Below, piece after piece: positions 14,163 to 23,384 of a DNA stretch of 47,798 bases. The notes under the pieces are model-generated. The model had not been told where the DNA came from. It ran no database searches and worked only from the letters and a program-made list of their open reading frames with translations. Position 1 is the stretch's first letter; every line of letters begins with the position of its first letter. A program made the translations under genes and the position numbers. Source of the stretch: UBA1275 sp038124025 (GTDB taxonomy: Bacteria; Bacteroidota; Rhodothermia; Balneolales; Balneolaceae); NCBI GenBank assembly GCA_038124025.1, contig JAYPBC010000015.1:1-47798 (forward strand), in the 5' to 3' direction.

Positions 14163-15473
14163 TTAAAGGCTTCTTTGTATAGGCAATGTCATGCATCGCG
14201 CACCACCTCGACCTCTGCAGAGTTCGTGCCCCTCAAAACCAATGGCAATTTTTTTGTTTGCACTATCATGTCTAGACCAATCATATTCTTTGCCACCATA
14301 CTCTTCTAGAAATTCATGGGTTTTTAAATAGGTATATCCGTGCTCTTCTAGGGACTTGAAGGTATAGGTATTTCTATCATACCCCATTATCACCCCTGGT
14401 GCTAATGCAAAAACGTTAGCTCCATCAGTCCATTGCTCCCGCTCTTGCTGAACTTCCTCCGACCCGCCACAGGATACAAAGGTGTATTTTTTACCCGTAA
14501 ATTCTTCTAGCGCATCTTTAATATGATAGCGGGATTCCACCACAATCTGATCATCCTTCTTTCTTAATGCTACCACATTATTAGCTTTTTTGTGAAAGAC
14601 AGGCGGGTAAATTACGCATTCATGTTCACTGGCAAAGGTGAAAATGGTGTCCAAGTGCATGGAGGATCGTTGTTTAGGAATATCGATTGCCAAAATGGTT
14701 TCAACTCCTCCTACCATCAACGATTCAGCTGCTTTTAACACGCCTGCAAAGGAGCTTCGTTCGCTAATTCCAATTATAATTAAGGTTTCAGATGCTACTA
14801 AAATATCTCCCCCTTCAATAGATTGTTCCGCTGGTAACTGTATGATTGAATTACGAACCGAGTTGAATAAGGGGTGATAGTGCACTAGTGTATCCATGAG
14901 AATGGACTCTCTGAGTCGGGCTGGAGTTGCTGCTCTTGATAATATTATTTGATTTCCTACCACAGCGGCTAAATCGCGCGTAAAAAGTAGGTTTGGTATG
15001 GGATGAATGGGTATGTTGGCTAGTGCGTTTAATGTATTAACAGAAGTATTCTGAAGGAGATTTTGTTGGGCCATTAAACCGGATAATTTCTTAGAAAAGC
15101 TGTCTGCACCCTCTATAGCCCAAAGCAGTAAGTCAGAGGGGTCTAAGGCTTCTAGTTCTCTTTTAACTAGGTTCAATGGCAGATTTGGAAAGGCTTTAAT
15201 GAGTTCTTCAATAAAATATTCTCTTGCCTGTTGTTGTTCAAAACACTGGCTAAATAATGTGCGAATTTCATAAACTTGGGTTGGATCATGAATAATGGTT
15301 TTAAACACTTCGAGCATATCCAAATGCTCTTCTCGGGCCTGTTCTTCAAATATTATATCATCGAAAAGCAACTCATGTTTCATCCTGGGATGTATCCAAG
15401 ACATTTCAGGTCCAGGAGTGTGAACTATAACCCCATTTAAATGAGAGATTTCAGAAGAAACGTTGAGAGCCAT
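14163..15473 (-). CDS. arcA: Arginine deiminase
   Basis: A 436-residue guanidino-modifying enzyme that hydrolyses L-arginine to citrulline and ammonia. Catalytic and binding blocks are all present: NLLFTRD (164-167), EGGD (220-223), SMHLDT with His273, and the nucleophile Cys427 in GGARCMT near the C-terminus. The length is a little above the 405-418 usual for bacterial ADI. No ornithine carbamoyltransferase, carbamate kinase or antiporter is adjacent, so this is not a classical arc operon. Nitrogen supply or arginine turnover is as likely as ATP generation. It is divergent from the SirB1 gene, with a 99-base gap. Confidence 0.95.
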   Translation of the reverse strand: MALNVSSEISHLNGVIVHTPGPEMSWIHPRMKHELLFDDIIFEEQAREEHLDMLEVFKTIIHDPTQVYEIRTLFSQCFEQQQAREYFIEELIKAFPNLPLNLVKRELEALDPSDLLLWAIEGADSFSKKLSGLMAQQNLLQNTSVNTLNALANIPIHPIPNLLFTRDLAAVVGNQIILSRAATPARLRESILMDTLVHYHPLFNSVRNSIIQLPAEQSIEGGDILVASETLIIIGISERSSFAGVLKAAESLMVGGVETILAIDIPKQRSSMHLDTIFTFASEHECVIYPPVFHKKANNVVALRKKDDQIVVESRYHIKDALEEFTGKKYTFVSCGGSEEVQQEREQWTDGANVFALAPGVIMGYDRNTYTFKSLEEHGYTYLKTHEFLEEYGGKEYDWSRHDSANKKIAIGFEGHELCRGRGGARCMTLPIQRSL

Positions 15474-15572
15474 ACGCAGGTTTAATTACAACATTATTAC
15501 TCGGTAGAAATATACGATTTAGTAATGCTATTATTAAGCGGAATTGAACGGCTTCATTTAGTATTTTAACTC

Positions 15573-16427
15573 ATGTCCATTCGCGCAGAAATAGAATCAC
15601 TTATGTTTTTGTTGGAAGATCCTGACCCATTCGTGCAGGAACAAGTCCAATTACGATTTATGGAGTTAGGGGATCGAGCGGTTCCTTTACTCGATCAGAT
15701 ACGTGTGCAAACCAAGGATAAAGAGGAAAAAAAACGAGCGAAGGAGGTGTTACATCAACTCACGTTCGCTACCCTAAAAGAAGATTTTGCTGAACTTTTA
15801 CTCGAGGGTATTGGCAACCGAGCACAGTTAGAAAAAGCGGTCATAACTCTTGCGAGATTTGGTCATCCTACCCTACGAGAATCCGAGTATGTAAAAACAT
15901 TGGATCACTTTGCCGATATGATTCGACCAAGCTTGCGGTATAGAGACAATGAACGTGAAAAAATGCAAACTCTGATGAAATTTATTTTTGAGGATTTAAA
16001 TTTTCGAGGCGATAACAAGGATTATCATAATCCAGCCAATGGATTTATCGATCAAGTAATCGAGCGTAGAAAAGGATTGCCAATTTCTCTTAGTTTGGTG
16101 GCCATGTTTATTGCACGACGCCTTGAGCTACCAGTTTTTGGAGTTAATATGCCTATTCACTTTATGTTGGCATTTGTGGGTGAAAAAGAAGAACAGCTCA
16201 TAGATCCTTATGATCAAGGTGCGGAGGTTAGTTATGACCAGTGTTATTTCTTTCTTAAAAAAAACAATGTGACACCCAAACCAGAGCATTTTAAGATGGC
16301 CTCTGACATAGATATTTTGGCTCGATGCATACGAAATTTAATGCATAGCTACGAACGAAACGAAGAGCAGGAAAGGGTGCAAGAACTTAAAAGTCTTTTG
16401 GAGTTAGTTGAAAGAGAAGCGGTTTAG
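15573..16427 (+). CDS. SirB1-type transglutaminase-like protein
   Basis: A 284-residue cytoplasmic protein. Residues 1-70 are alpha-helical, HEAT-like (FVQEQVQLRFMELGDRAVPL). Residues 125-210 carry the SirB1/Transglut_core2 signature: FRGDNKDYHNPANGFIDQVI, then RKGLPISLSLVAMFIARRL and MPIHFMLAF. The usual catalytic cysteine is replaced in this family by other residues, so enzyme activity is uncertain. A C-terminal helical tail follows. The biochemical role of SirB1 proteins is not settled. It is co-directional with prfC, 95 bases upstream. Confidence 0.85.
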   Translation: MSIRAEIESLMFLLEDPDPFVQEQVQLRFMELGDRAVPLLDQIRVQTKDKEEKKRAKEVLHQLTFATLKEDFAELLLEGIGNRAQLEKAVITLARFGHPTLRESEYVKTLDHFADMIRPSLRYRDNEREKMQTLMKFIFEDLNFRGDNKDYHNPANGFIDQVIERRKGLPISLSLVAMFIARRLELPVFGVNMPIHFMLAFVGEKEEQLIDPYDQGAEVSYDQCYFFLKKNNVTPKPEHFKMASDIDILARCIRNLMHSYERNEEQERVQELKSLLELVEREAV

Positions 16428-16522
16428 CGATTCTTCTAGGCTGGGTATCTAAATTATACGGGTTAATGCTGAAATAGGCAGAAAAAGGTCGTATTTTACC
16501 TTCTTAAACTAAATATAGCTAC

Positions 16523-18133
16523 ATGAGCAAAACGGTTACAGCCGACGCACATATTTCTATCGAGGCCTTAAAGCGGCGTACGTTTGCAATTATTTCCCAC
16601 CCAGATGCGGGGAAGACAACGCTCACCGAAAAGCTGCTTCTTTATGGTGGTGCAATCCACGAGGCGGGTTCTGTACGTGCCCGTAAAGCTTCGCACCATG
16701 CGGCCTCGGATTGGATGGCCATCGAAAAGGAGCGGGGAATTTCGGTGACTTCCTCAGTCATGCGTTTCGAAAAAGATGGAATAAAGTATAATTTGTTGGA
16801 CACCCCTGGTCACAAAGATTTTTCTGAAGACACCTTGCGGACCTTGGTTGCGGCCGATTCGGGTTTAATGGTGATTGATGTGGCAAAAGGAGTGGAGGAA
16901 CAAACCGAAAAGCTCTTTGAAGTGTGTAAGTTACGAGAAGTTCCGGTTATCACCTTTGTAAATAAGTGCGACCGTCCTGGTATGGAACCATTGGAAGTAC
17001 TTAGTAATGTTGAGAATAAGCTAGGCATTGAGGCCGTTCCCGCAAGTTGGCCAATGGGGTATGGGCAAAAGTTTCAGGGTATTTATGATGTTCAGGCAAA
17101 GAAAGTCCATGTCTATGAAAAAGCGGATCATGGTGCCAAAAAAGCCATTACGGACCTAGTTAGTCCAGAAGAAGCCCTAGAGAGAAGTAATCTATCCGAT
17201 CTAGAAAAAGAGTCATTTTTAGAAGAATTAATGCTGATAGATGACATGTATGCCGGGATGAATCCTGAATTATACAATGCAGGAAAAGTTACCCCTGTTT
17301 TTTTCGGGAGTGCACTGAATAATTTTGGCTTGGATGTTTTCTTACAATATTTCCACCAATTAGCTCCGCCACCACAAGGGTATGAGTATTCCGAAGGAGT
17401 ACAAAGAGAGCTGGATGATGAATTTTCGGGCTTCATTTTTAAAATGCAAGCCAATATGAATCCAGGCCACAGAGATTGTGCGGCTTTCATCCGAATTGCT
17501 TCCGGTAAATTTAAGAGAGGGCAGGAGGTAGTAGTTGCTCATACGGGTAAAAAATTAAAGTTGGCAACTCCGCATACCCTTATGGGGGATGATCGGCAAT
17601 TGCTTGAAGAGGCATATCCCGGTGATATTGTGTCCATTTTTAACCCTGGAGATTTTCGTATTGGGACAACGGTATATGCAAAAAAGCCTGTTCAGTTTGA
17701 TATTATACCTCTATTTACACCGGAACATTTTCAGAAAGTGGCAACCAAAGATCCTTTCAAGCGCAAACAACTAAGAGAAGGTTTGCAGCAACTCTCCGAA
17801 GAAGGAGTGGTTCATGTTTTTGAAGTCCCCAATGGAGTTGGAAATGAACTATTACTAGGAACGGTGGGGGTGTTACAGTTTGAAGTAGTAGAGCACAGAA
17901 TGCGCGAAGAATACAACGTTGAGTTAGTTAAGACCCCGGTAGCCTATCATTGTGCAAGGTGGCTACCTAACGATCGAGCCGATATTGTTTCGAATTTAGA
18001 GTCGGCTTATTCCACCCATGTCACTAAGGATATGGAGGAAAATCCGATTGTACTTTTTGACTCCATGTACGCCCTCCAACAAGCAGAGGAAAAGGTCGGA
18101 GCCGAGCACTTATTTAAGTTTAAGCAAGGATAA
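16523..18133 (+). CDS. prfC: Peptide chain release factor 3
   Basis: A 536-residue translational GTPase that removes RF1/RF2 from the ribosome after peptide release. G motifs are complete: G1 HPDAGKTT (26-33), switch ERGISVTSS, G3 DTPGH (93-97) and G4 NKCD (147-150). RF3-type rather than EF-G-type features follow, including VYEKADHGAKKA, FFGSALNNFG and the C-terminal GVLQFEVVEHRMREEYNVE. The length matches the family (about 530). It appears to be the last or next-to-last gene of its transcript; a broken mini-ORF follows. Confidence 0.97.
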   Translation: MSKTVTADAHISIEALKRRTFAIISHPDAGKTTLTEKLLLYGGAIHEAGSVRARKASHHAASDWMAIEKERGISVTSSVMRFEKDGIKYNLLDTPGHKDFSEDTLRTLVAADSGLMVIDVAKGVEEQTEKLFEVCKLREVPVITFVNKCDRPGMEPLEVLSNVENKLGIEAVPASWPMGYGQKFQGIYDVQAKKVHVYEKADHGAKKAITDLVSPEEALERSNLSDLEKESFLEELMLIDDMYAGMNPELYNAGKVTPVFFGSALNNFGLDVFLQYFHQLAPPPQGYEYSEGVQRELDDEFSGFIFKMQANMNPGHRDCAAFIRIASGKFKRGQEVVVAHTGKKLKLATPHTLMGDDRQLLEEAYPGDIVSIFNPGDFRIGTTVYAKKPVQFDIIPLFTPEHFQKVATKDPFKRKQLREGLQQLSEEGVVHVFEVPNGVGNELLLGTVGVLQFEVVEHRMREEYNVELVKTPVAYHCARWLPNDRADIVSNLESAYSTHVTKDMEENPIVLFDSMYALQQAEEKVGAEHLFKFKQG

Positions 18134-18153
18134 CCCAAAAACAATAAAGACAC

Positions 18154-18291
18154 ATGTCTTCAATCAAAGATCCAGAAGTTGGCCCGCTTTCTATAGAGCT
18201 TACCAATCCAGCTAAAAAACTTTAGGAGCGCGAGGGTTTTGAGTTTGGTGAGCCTCGCTGTTGGTATATGACTAAGGAATTACCTGCTTAG
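18154..18291 (+). pseudogene. Mini-ORF interrupted by one TAG
   Basis: ATG at 18154 opens 23 codons (SSIKDPEVGPLSIELTNPAK) up to TAG at 18223. The same frame then runs 21 more codons with a protein-like composition (EREGFEFGEPRCWYMTKELP) to a second TAG at 18289. A CGAGG/CCTCG stem spans 18231-18257. The joined product would be about 45 residues. It resembles a small gene with a point nonsense mutation, or two chance frames. Its end overlaps the 3' end of the convergent transglycosylase gene by 20 bases. I do not recognise the sequence. Confidence 0.3.
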
Positions 18292-19216
18292 CATCTTCGG
18301 CTAAGGAAAGTACAGCTTGTTGATAGAGTGAACTCGTGTTGTATCGTAGGATTGCATCCTCTACATTTCCTTCGATTTCTGTAAAATGTGCTAGATAATT
18401 GGCTACCGAGCGGATGTTATCGGGCATATGATAAAGTCCTTTACCCTCACTGTTTTTCCACCACCTGTTCAACGAGTAGGGTATGAACTGAGCATAGGAC
18501 AACGCCCCGGCATAGCTGGATTGCAAGCTCATGACATCTAAGTTGGTTCGCTCACAAAAACGAAGTAATTCGATTAGTTGAGCCTCAGCAAAACTGTACC
18601 TGTAGTCCTCCGCCATCATAGAGATATACGCGTTAAGTGGGTTGTAACTCCCTTTGTAGCGGCCAAATTCAGATTCCACCCCTAATATACCCATGATAAT
18701 TTCTTTAGGGATGCCAAATTCTTCTTCCGCGGCTAATAGTTCAGCGGAGTAGGTGGTATAAAATTGAGCAAGTTTATTTTTCTTTATTTCATAGGCTAAT
18801 ACTTCTTTGTAATCCTCAAAGCTTTCGATTCGACGTTCAGCAGAATGGGTAAATTTCTGAGTAATACCCTCGATATATTGGAACCGATTGTCGGCGAGAT
18901 AATCGCTTAAATCCCAATCCATATCCTTAAATTGACTCTCAATTAAGGCTATTCGTCGTTGTATTTGTTCGGGTATGACCTGTACCTCTACTTCAGCTGA
19001 TGGCGTAGCGGTTTCCACCGATTGTGCACGTGTTTGCTCTGCTACCAGAAACATTATGAAAAGACCTAAAGCGAGTCCATGTCTAAATGTATAGTGTACT
19101 TTTCGAAAGATTCGCTCAAATAACGTTCGATTTCGAGCTTCTATGTATGCTCGTTTGGCCATGCTAGGACGGGTTAATTTCGCTATATGATTAGCTTTAT
19201 AGACGCGGAATATCAT
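18272..19216 (-). CDS. MltB-type lytic murein transglycosylase
   Basis: A 314-residue protein. A basic N-terminus of about 45 residues precedes a hydrophobic signal segment (GLALGLFIMFLVAE) ending TRAQS. The ATG at 19162 would shorten it by 18 residues and is an equally possible start. The catalytic domain shows GIPKEIIMGILGVESEFGRY, with Glu181 as the general acid. SYAGALSYAQFIP and DNIRSVANYLAHF, characteristic of the MltB/SLT_2 group, follow. It cleaves the glycan strands of peptidoglycan to 1,6-anhydro ends. The unusually long n-region is odd for a signal peptide and may mean an anchored protein. Confidence 0.88.
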   Translation of the reverse strand: MIFRVYKANHIAKLTRPSMAKRAYIEARNRTLFERIFRKVHYTFRHGLALGLFIMFLVAEQTRAQSVETATPSAEVEVQVIPEQIQRRIALIESQFKDMDWDLSDYLADNRFQYIEGITQKFTHSAERRIESFEDYKEVLAYEIKKNKLAQFYTTYSAELLAAEEEFGIPKEIIMGILGVESEFGRYKGSYNPLNAYISMMAEDYRYSFAEAQLIELLRFCERTNLDVMSLQSSYAGALSYAQFIPYSLNRWWKNSEGKGLYHMPDNIRSVANYLAHFTEIEGNVEDAILRYNTSSLYQQAVLSLAEDAKQVIP

Positions 19217-19493
19217 ATGATAAGTAATTGCTACGTTAAAACTTTGTTATCATTATACCAAAGATTTGGCAAATACATCAACCCATTTTTGCGGGATTTT
19301 GGTGGGAATCCTATATGACTATCAGCTAGAAATGCCTTATATTTAGTATCTAAATTATGTTTCTCTAAACACCTTATTTATTTGGTTGTCTGCTTGGGAA
19401 AATCGGGTCGTATAGGTATTCGTCTTAGGCGATTTCGACAGCAAAAACCCAACTAATTGAGGTAAATACAAATCCAATCGAAGAAAAAGAATT
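19217..19493. other. Divergent intergenic region before lpdA
   Basis: A 277-base gap between the divergent transglycosylase and lpdA genes. It must hold promoters for both. I see no ORF, terminator or riboswitch that I can support, and the lpdA start has only an A-rich GAAAAAGAA ribosome site. Confidence 0.4.
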
Positions 19494-20912
19494 ATGGCTA
19501 AAGAATTTGATGTATGTGTAATCGGCTCAGGCCCTGGTGGTTATGTAGCTGCAATTAGAGCTTCTCAACTTGGCTTTTCTACCGCAATTGTAGAAAAACG
19601 ACATCTTGGCGGGGTTTGTTTGAATATTGGGTGTATACCAACCAAAGCATTACTACGGTCTGCCGAGGTGTTAGAATCTATTCAACATGCCTCTGATTAC
19701 GGAATTGAAGTAACGGGGTCTAAGGCTGATTTCGGTGGGATGGTAAAGCGAAGCCGTGGTGTGGCGAATAAAATGAGTAAGGGAGTTCAGTTCCTAATGA
19801 AGGCCAATAAAATTGAGGTATTCATGGGTACAGGGGTGTTTGGCTCTAAAACAGAGTTACACGTACAGGATGAGTCCGGTAAGCAGAACGAGAGTATTAA
19901 AGCAAAGCACTTCATTATTGCCACGGGTGCTCGTCCACGCGTTTTACCAAATCTTCCTATTGACGGTAAGATGATTATCGATTCTGAGGCTGCAATGACG
20001 ATGGAAAAGCAACCAAAGAAGATGGTTATTGTAGGTGCTGGGGCGATTGGAGTGGAGTTTGCGTATTTCTATAACACCATAGGTACGGAAGTTACTCTAG
20101 TAGAATTACAGAAGACTTTAGTGCCCGTAGAAGATTCCGATGTGGGTAGAGAGTTAGGTAAAATTTACAAGAAAAAAGGGATGAATATCCTCACCGAGAG
20201 TACGGTTGAATCGGTTACCAAAAAAGGTAAAGGGGTAGAAGTGACGGTTAAGACTAAAAAAGGAGAGCAAAAGATTGATGCGGATGTGGTGCTCTCGGCT
20301 GTTGGTGTGACGGGTAATGTGGAAGGATTAGGCTTAGAAGAAATAGGCGTTAAAGTAGAACGCGGAGCCATTGTAGTGGACCGCTCTACGTATTCGACTG
20401 GAGTGGAAGGTATTTATGCAGTGGGTGATATTATTGGCGCTCCTTGGTTGGCTCATAAAGCCTCTCATGAAGCTATTGTACTTATCGAACAATTAGCGGG
20501 TAAAAATCCAAAACCGATTAATTACGAAAATATTCCAGGTTGTACCTACTGTGAGCCTCAAGTAGCGTCCGTTGGTCTAAGCGAAGCGGCAGCTAAAGAA
20601 GCAGGTTATGAGGTTAAGGTAGGTAAGTTCCCACTGTCTGCAAGCGGGAAAGCAACGGCCCTAGGACATGAGGAAGGATTTGTTAAGGTAGTATTTGACG
20701 CCAAATACGGAGAGTGGCTAGGATGCCATATGATTGGTTTTGGTGTTACTGAAATGATCGCAGAGGCAGTGGTAGCCAGAGACTTAGAAACCACTGGCCA
20801 CGAGATAATCAGTGCTGTGCATCCACACCCGACTCTTTCAGAAGCGGTCATGGAGGCGGTAGCTGAAGCGTATAACGAAGGGGTTCATTTAGGCACCCCC
20901 GTTAAAAAATAA
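19494..20912 (+). CDS. lpdA: Dihydrolipoyl dehydrogenase (E3)
   Basis: A 472-residue FAD enzyme that reoxidises dihydrolipoyl groups of 2-oxoacid dehydrogenase or glycine cleavage complexes with NAD+. It has the FAD motif GSGPGGYVAA (11-20), the redox pair Cys42/Cys47 in GGVCLNIGCIPTK, the NAD motif VGAGAIGVEF, YAVGDIIGAPWLAHKA, and the active-site base in HPHPTLSEA (His445, Glu450). The length is typical. It is the first gene of a tight plus-strand run, 23 bases before lipB, and joins lipoyl-protein function with lipoyl synthesis. Confidence 0.97.
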   Translation: MAKEFDVCVIGSGPGGYVAAIRASQLGFSTAIVEKRHLGGVCLNIGCIPTKALLRSAEVLESIQHASDYGIEVTGSKADFGGMVKRSRGVANKMSKGVQFLMKANKIEVFMGTGVFGSKTELHVQDESGKQNESIKAKHFIIATGARPRVLPNLPIDGKMIIDSEAAMTMEKQPKKMVIVGAGAIGVEFAYFYNTIGTEVTLVELQKTLVPVEDSDVGRELGKIYKKKGMNILTESTVESVTKKGKGVEVTVKTKKGEQKIDADVVLSAVGVTGNVEGLGLEEIGVKVERGAIVVDRSTYSTGVEGIYAVGDIIGAPWLAHKASHEAIVLIEQLAGKNPKPINYENIPGCTYCEPQVASVGLSEAAAKEAGYEVKVGKFPLSASGKATALGHEEGFVKVVFDAKYGEWLGCHMIGFGVTEMIAEAVVARDLETTGHEIISAVHPHPTLSEAVMEAVAEAYNEGVHLGTPVKK

Positions 20913-20935
20913 TCTGTACATTAGGCAGTGATGAT

Positions 20936-21697
20936 ATGAAGGATGATGCTACGGAAGCTCGTTCAAGCCTAGAGGTTTATGACCTCGGACGAGCTGAGTA
21001 CCGTGGTGTTTGGGATCTTCAAAAACAACTCCAGGGCGCACTCATCCAACAAAAGAGAAATCCGAATCATACCCATTATTCGGAAGACGATCTGGCCGAT
21101 ATGCTACTTTTTGTGGAACATCCCCATGTGTATACTTTGGGAAAAAGTGGAAATTCGGAACATCTACTACGCTCTACGACTGAACTCAACGATATACAGG
21201 CGGAATTTGTGCCGGTAGACCGTGGAGGGGACATTACCTATCATGGGCCCGGGCAAGTTGTGGGATATCCGATTTTGGATTTAGATCGTCATTTTACCGA
21301 TATACATAAGTATCTTCGTTTTTTAGAAGAAGTACTCATTCGCACCTTGGGCAAGTATAACTTACAAGCTGGTAGGGAAGAAGGTCAAACGGGGGTTTGG
21401 CTTAACGATCGAAAGATAGCGGCGATGGGTATTCGCTCTTCTAGATGGGTGACCATGCATGGCTTTGCTCTGAATGTAACTACTGATATGGACTATTTTT
21501 CTCATATTGTCCCATGTGGCATTCAAGATAAGCAGGTTACAAGCTTGCAGAGGGAGGTAGGAACGGAAGTCTCTTTGGATTTGGTTAAAAAACAGATCGT
21601 TCAATCCTTTGAGGAAGTTTTTGAGGTACAGGCTCATTGGGCTGGTGGGGGTAGAGAACTAGAAGATAAAATTTCGTATTTTAAGAACGGTACATAA
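20936..21697 (+). CDS. lipB: Octanoyl-(acyl carrier protein):protein N-octanoyltransferase
   Basis: A 253-residue LipB that transfers octanoate from acyl carrier protein to lipoyl domains. Signatures are VDRGGDITYHGPGQVVGYPI and the catalytic pair Lys160 (DRKIAAMG) and Cys194 (HIVPCG), with WVTMHGFALN between them. The N-terminal 20 residues are a little longer than in short LipB proteins. It is followed by lipA 66 bases later, so the two steps of endogenous lipoylation are made together. Confidence 0.97.
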   Translation: MKDDATEARSSLEVYDLGRAEYRGVWDLQKQLQGALIQQKRNPNHTHYSEDDLADMLLFVEHPHVYTLGKSGNSEHLLRSTTELNDIQAEFVPVDRGGDITYHGPGQVVGYPILDLDRHFTDIHKYLRFLEEVLIRTLGKYNLQAGREEGQTGVWLNDRKIAAMGIRSSRWVTMHGFALNVTTDMDYFSHIVPCGIQDKQVTSLQREVGTEVSLDLVKKQIVQSFEEVFEVQAHWAGGGRELEDKISYFKNGT

Positions 21698-21763
21698 AGG
21701 TTGATAAACCGGTAAATATGGTTTAATAATCGCCTAAAAGGTATTGCAGAAAGGAGCAAGATT

Positions 21764-22639
21764 ATGATTAAAGAATTAAATGTAGTAGATCGTGCTACTA
21801 CCAAAAGACGACCAGATTGGTTACGCGTTAAGCTTCCTTCCGGCGAAAAATTTAAAGAAGTACTCGACACCATAAACGAGCATAAATTGAACACCGTTTG
21901 TTCCGAGGCTCGTTGCCCAAACATGGGAGAGTGCTGGGGAGCTGGAACGGCTACTTTTATGCTACTTGGTGACGTGTGCACGAGATCCTGCGCTTTTTGT
22001 GCTATTAAAACAGGTCGACCACCTGCCGAACTAGATTGGGAAGAACCCATGCGTGTAGCGGATGCAGCACGTAAAATGGCCCTCAAACATGTGGTTCTTA
22101 CATCTATAAACCGGGACGACCGAAAGGATGGAGGGGCCCCTATTTTTGCCGCTACCCATACCGAATTACGGCGCGTAATTCCAGGAGTCACTATTGAGTC
22201 ACTTATTCCTGATTTTAAGGGCGACTGGGATACCTTACAAATCGTACTGGATACTCCACCCGACGTATTGAGTCATAATTTAGAAACGGTACCTGCTCTC
22301 TATCGTAGGGTTCGTCCACAAGCGAAATATCAACGATCACTGGATCTGTTATTGCGCACCAAAGAAGCGGGAATACGCTCCAAAACAGGGATTATGGTTG
22401 GGTTAGGCGAAACCAGAGAACAGGTTATTGAGCTCATGCAAGATTGCGCGAACCATCAAGTAGATGTGCTTACGATTGGGCAGTATATGCAGCCAACTAA
22501 AATGCATCATCCAGTGAGGGATTGGATTCATCCAGATCAGTTCGCGGAATATAAAGAAATAGGCGAGCATTTAGGGATTGAGCATGTTGAGAGTGGCCCT
22601 TTGGTTCGTTCTTCGTACCATGCCGAGCGTCACGTTTAG
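21764..22639 (+). CDS. lipA: Lipoyl synthase
   Basis: A 291-residue radical SAM enzyme that inserts two sulfurs into octanoyl-lipoyl domains. The auxiliary cluster cysteines are Cys46, Cys51 and Cys57 (CSEARCPNMGEC). The radical SAM cluster cysteines are Cys72, Cys76 and Cys79 (CTRSCAFC). The C-terminal RSSYHAE serine motif that binds the sacrificial cluster is present. A strong ribosome site AAAGGAG lies 7 bases before the ATG, which is unusual here, where most genes have weak sites. The length is normal. Confidence 0.98.
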   Translation: MIKELNVVDRATTKRRPDWLRVKLPSGEKFKEVLDTINEHKLNTVCSEARCPNMGECWGAGTATFMLLGDVCTRSCAFCAIKTGRPPAELDWEEPMRVADAARKMALKHVVLTSINRDDRKDGGAPIFAATHTELRRVIPGVTIESLIPDFKGDWDTLQIVLDTPPDVLSHNLETVPALYRRVRPQAKYQRSLDLLLRTKEAGIRSKTGIMVGLGETREQVIELMQDCANHQVDVLTIGQYMQPTKMHHPVRDWIHPDQFAEYKEIGEHLGIEHVESGPLVRSSYHAERHV

Positions 22640-22679
22640 TTTGACAAGCACCTTAGTTAATTAACTAGTCGGAATTAGA

Positions 22680-23375
22680 ATGGCGGCAACCGTAACCGTA
22701 CTTTTTATAAGCTATTTATTAGGCTCTATACCCTCTGCGATTTGGGTGGGTAAAGGCTTTAAGGGAATCGATGTACGAGAACATGGGAGCGGGAATGCAG
22801 GCACAACCAATACGTTTCGAGTATTAGGCGTACCTTTTGGGGTGAGCGTATTTGTATTGGATTTCATGAAAGGTTTTGTCAGCTCATTTTGGATTAGTGG
22901 CTTAGCTTTTCTTTGGTTTAGTGGACCTCTGGCTCCTCCTAACTGGGACGTGGAGGCTTTTCTTGGAATTTCTTGCGGGATGGCCGCAGTGTTTGGTCAT
23001 ATGTTTCCTGTTTTTGCAGGATTTAAAGGGGGAAAGGGTGCTGCCACGGCCTGTGGTATGCTTTTCGGCATTGAGCCAATTTCCATTGGTATTTCGTTTG
23101 CACTTTTTGGTCTTATTGTGTGGACCACTCGGTATGTTTCATTGGCCTCCATCGTTGCCACCGCCATTTATCCGATCACCCTACTCATTATGCGTTATGG
23201 GTTGGATAGGTATGTGGACGGTAGCATTATAATTATCGCTGGTATGATAGCATTTGGAATAATTTACAAGCACAAAGCAAATATAGGCCGTTTAGTTGCC
23301 GGTACCGAAAATAAAGTTGGTGCTAAGGCATCGACCCTGGCAAAGACTGAAGCGAGCACAGCGAGGGTGAATTAA
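22680..23375 (+). CDS. plsY: Acyl-phosphate:glycerol-3-phosphate acyltransferase
   Basis: A 231-residue polytopic membrane enzyme making 1-acyl-glycerol 3-phosphate, the first committed lipid of phospholipid synthesis. It has the three PlsY motifs: SIPSAIWVGKGFKGIDVREH, GSGNAGTTNTFRVLG (phosphate site) and FAGFKGGKGAATA. About five to six transmembrane segments are visible. The last 20 residues are a polar tail. gpsA, which makes its substrate, starts 9 bases later, so the pairing is functional as well as physical. Confidence 0.97.
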   Translation: MAATVTVLFISYLLGSIPSAIWVGKGFKGIDVREHGSGNAGTTNTFRVLGVPFGVSVFVLDFMKGFVSSFWISGLAFLWFSGPLAPPNWDVEAFLGISCGMAAVFGHMFPVFAGFKGGKGAATACGMLFGIEPISIGISFALFGLIVWTTRYVSLASIVATAIYPITLLIMRYGLDRYVDGSIIIIAGMIAFGIIYKHKANIGRLVAGTENKVGAKASTLAKTEASTARVN

Positions 23376-23384
23376 CTGCTAATT

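Noticed and set aside
18223..18225. TAG as pyrrolysine or other recoding
   Set aside because: No recoding machinery or recognised family is visible, and a nonsense mutation or chance frame is simpler.
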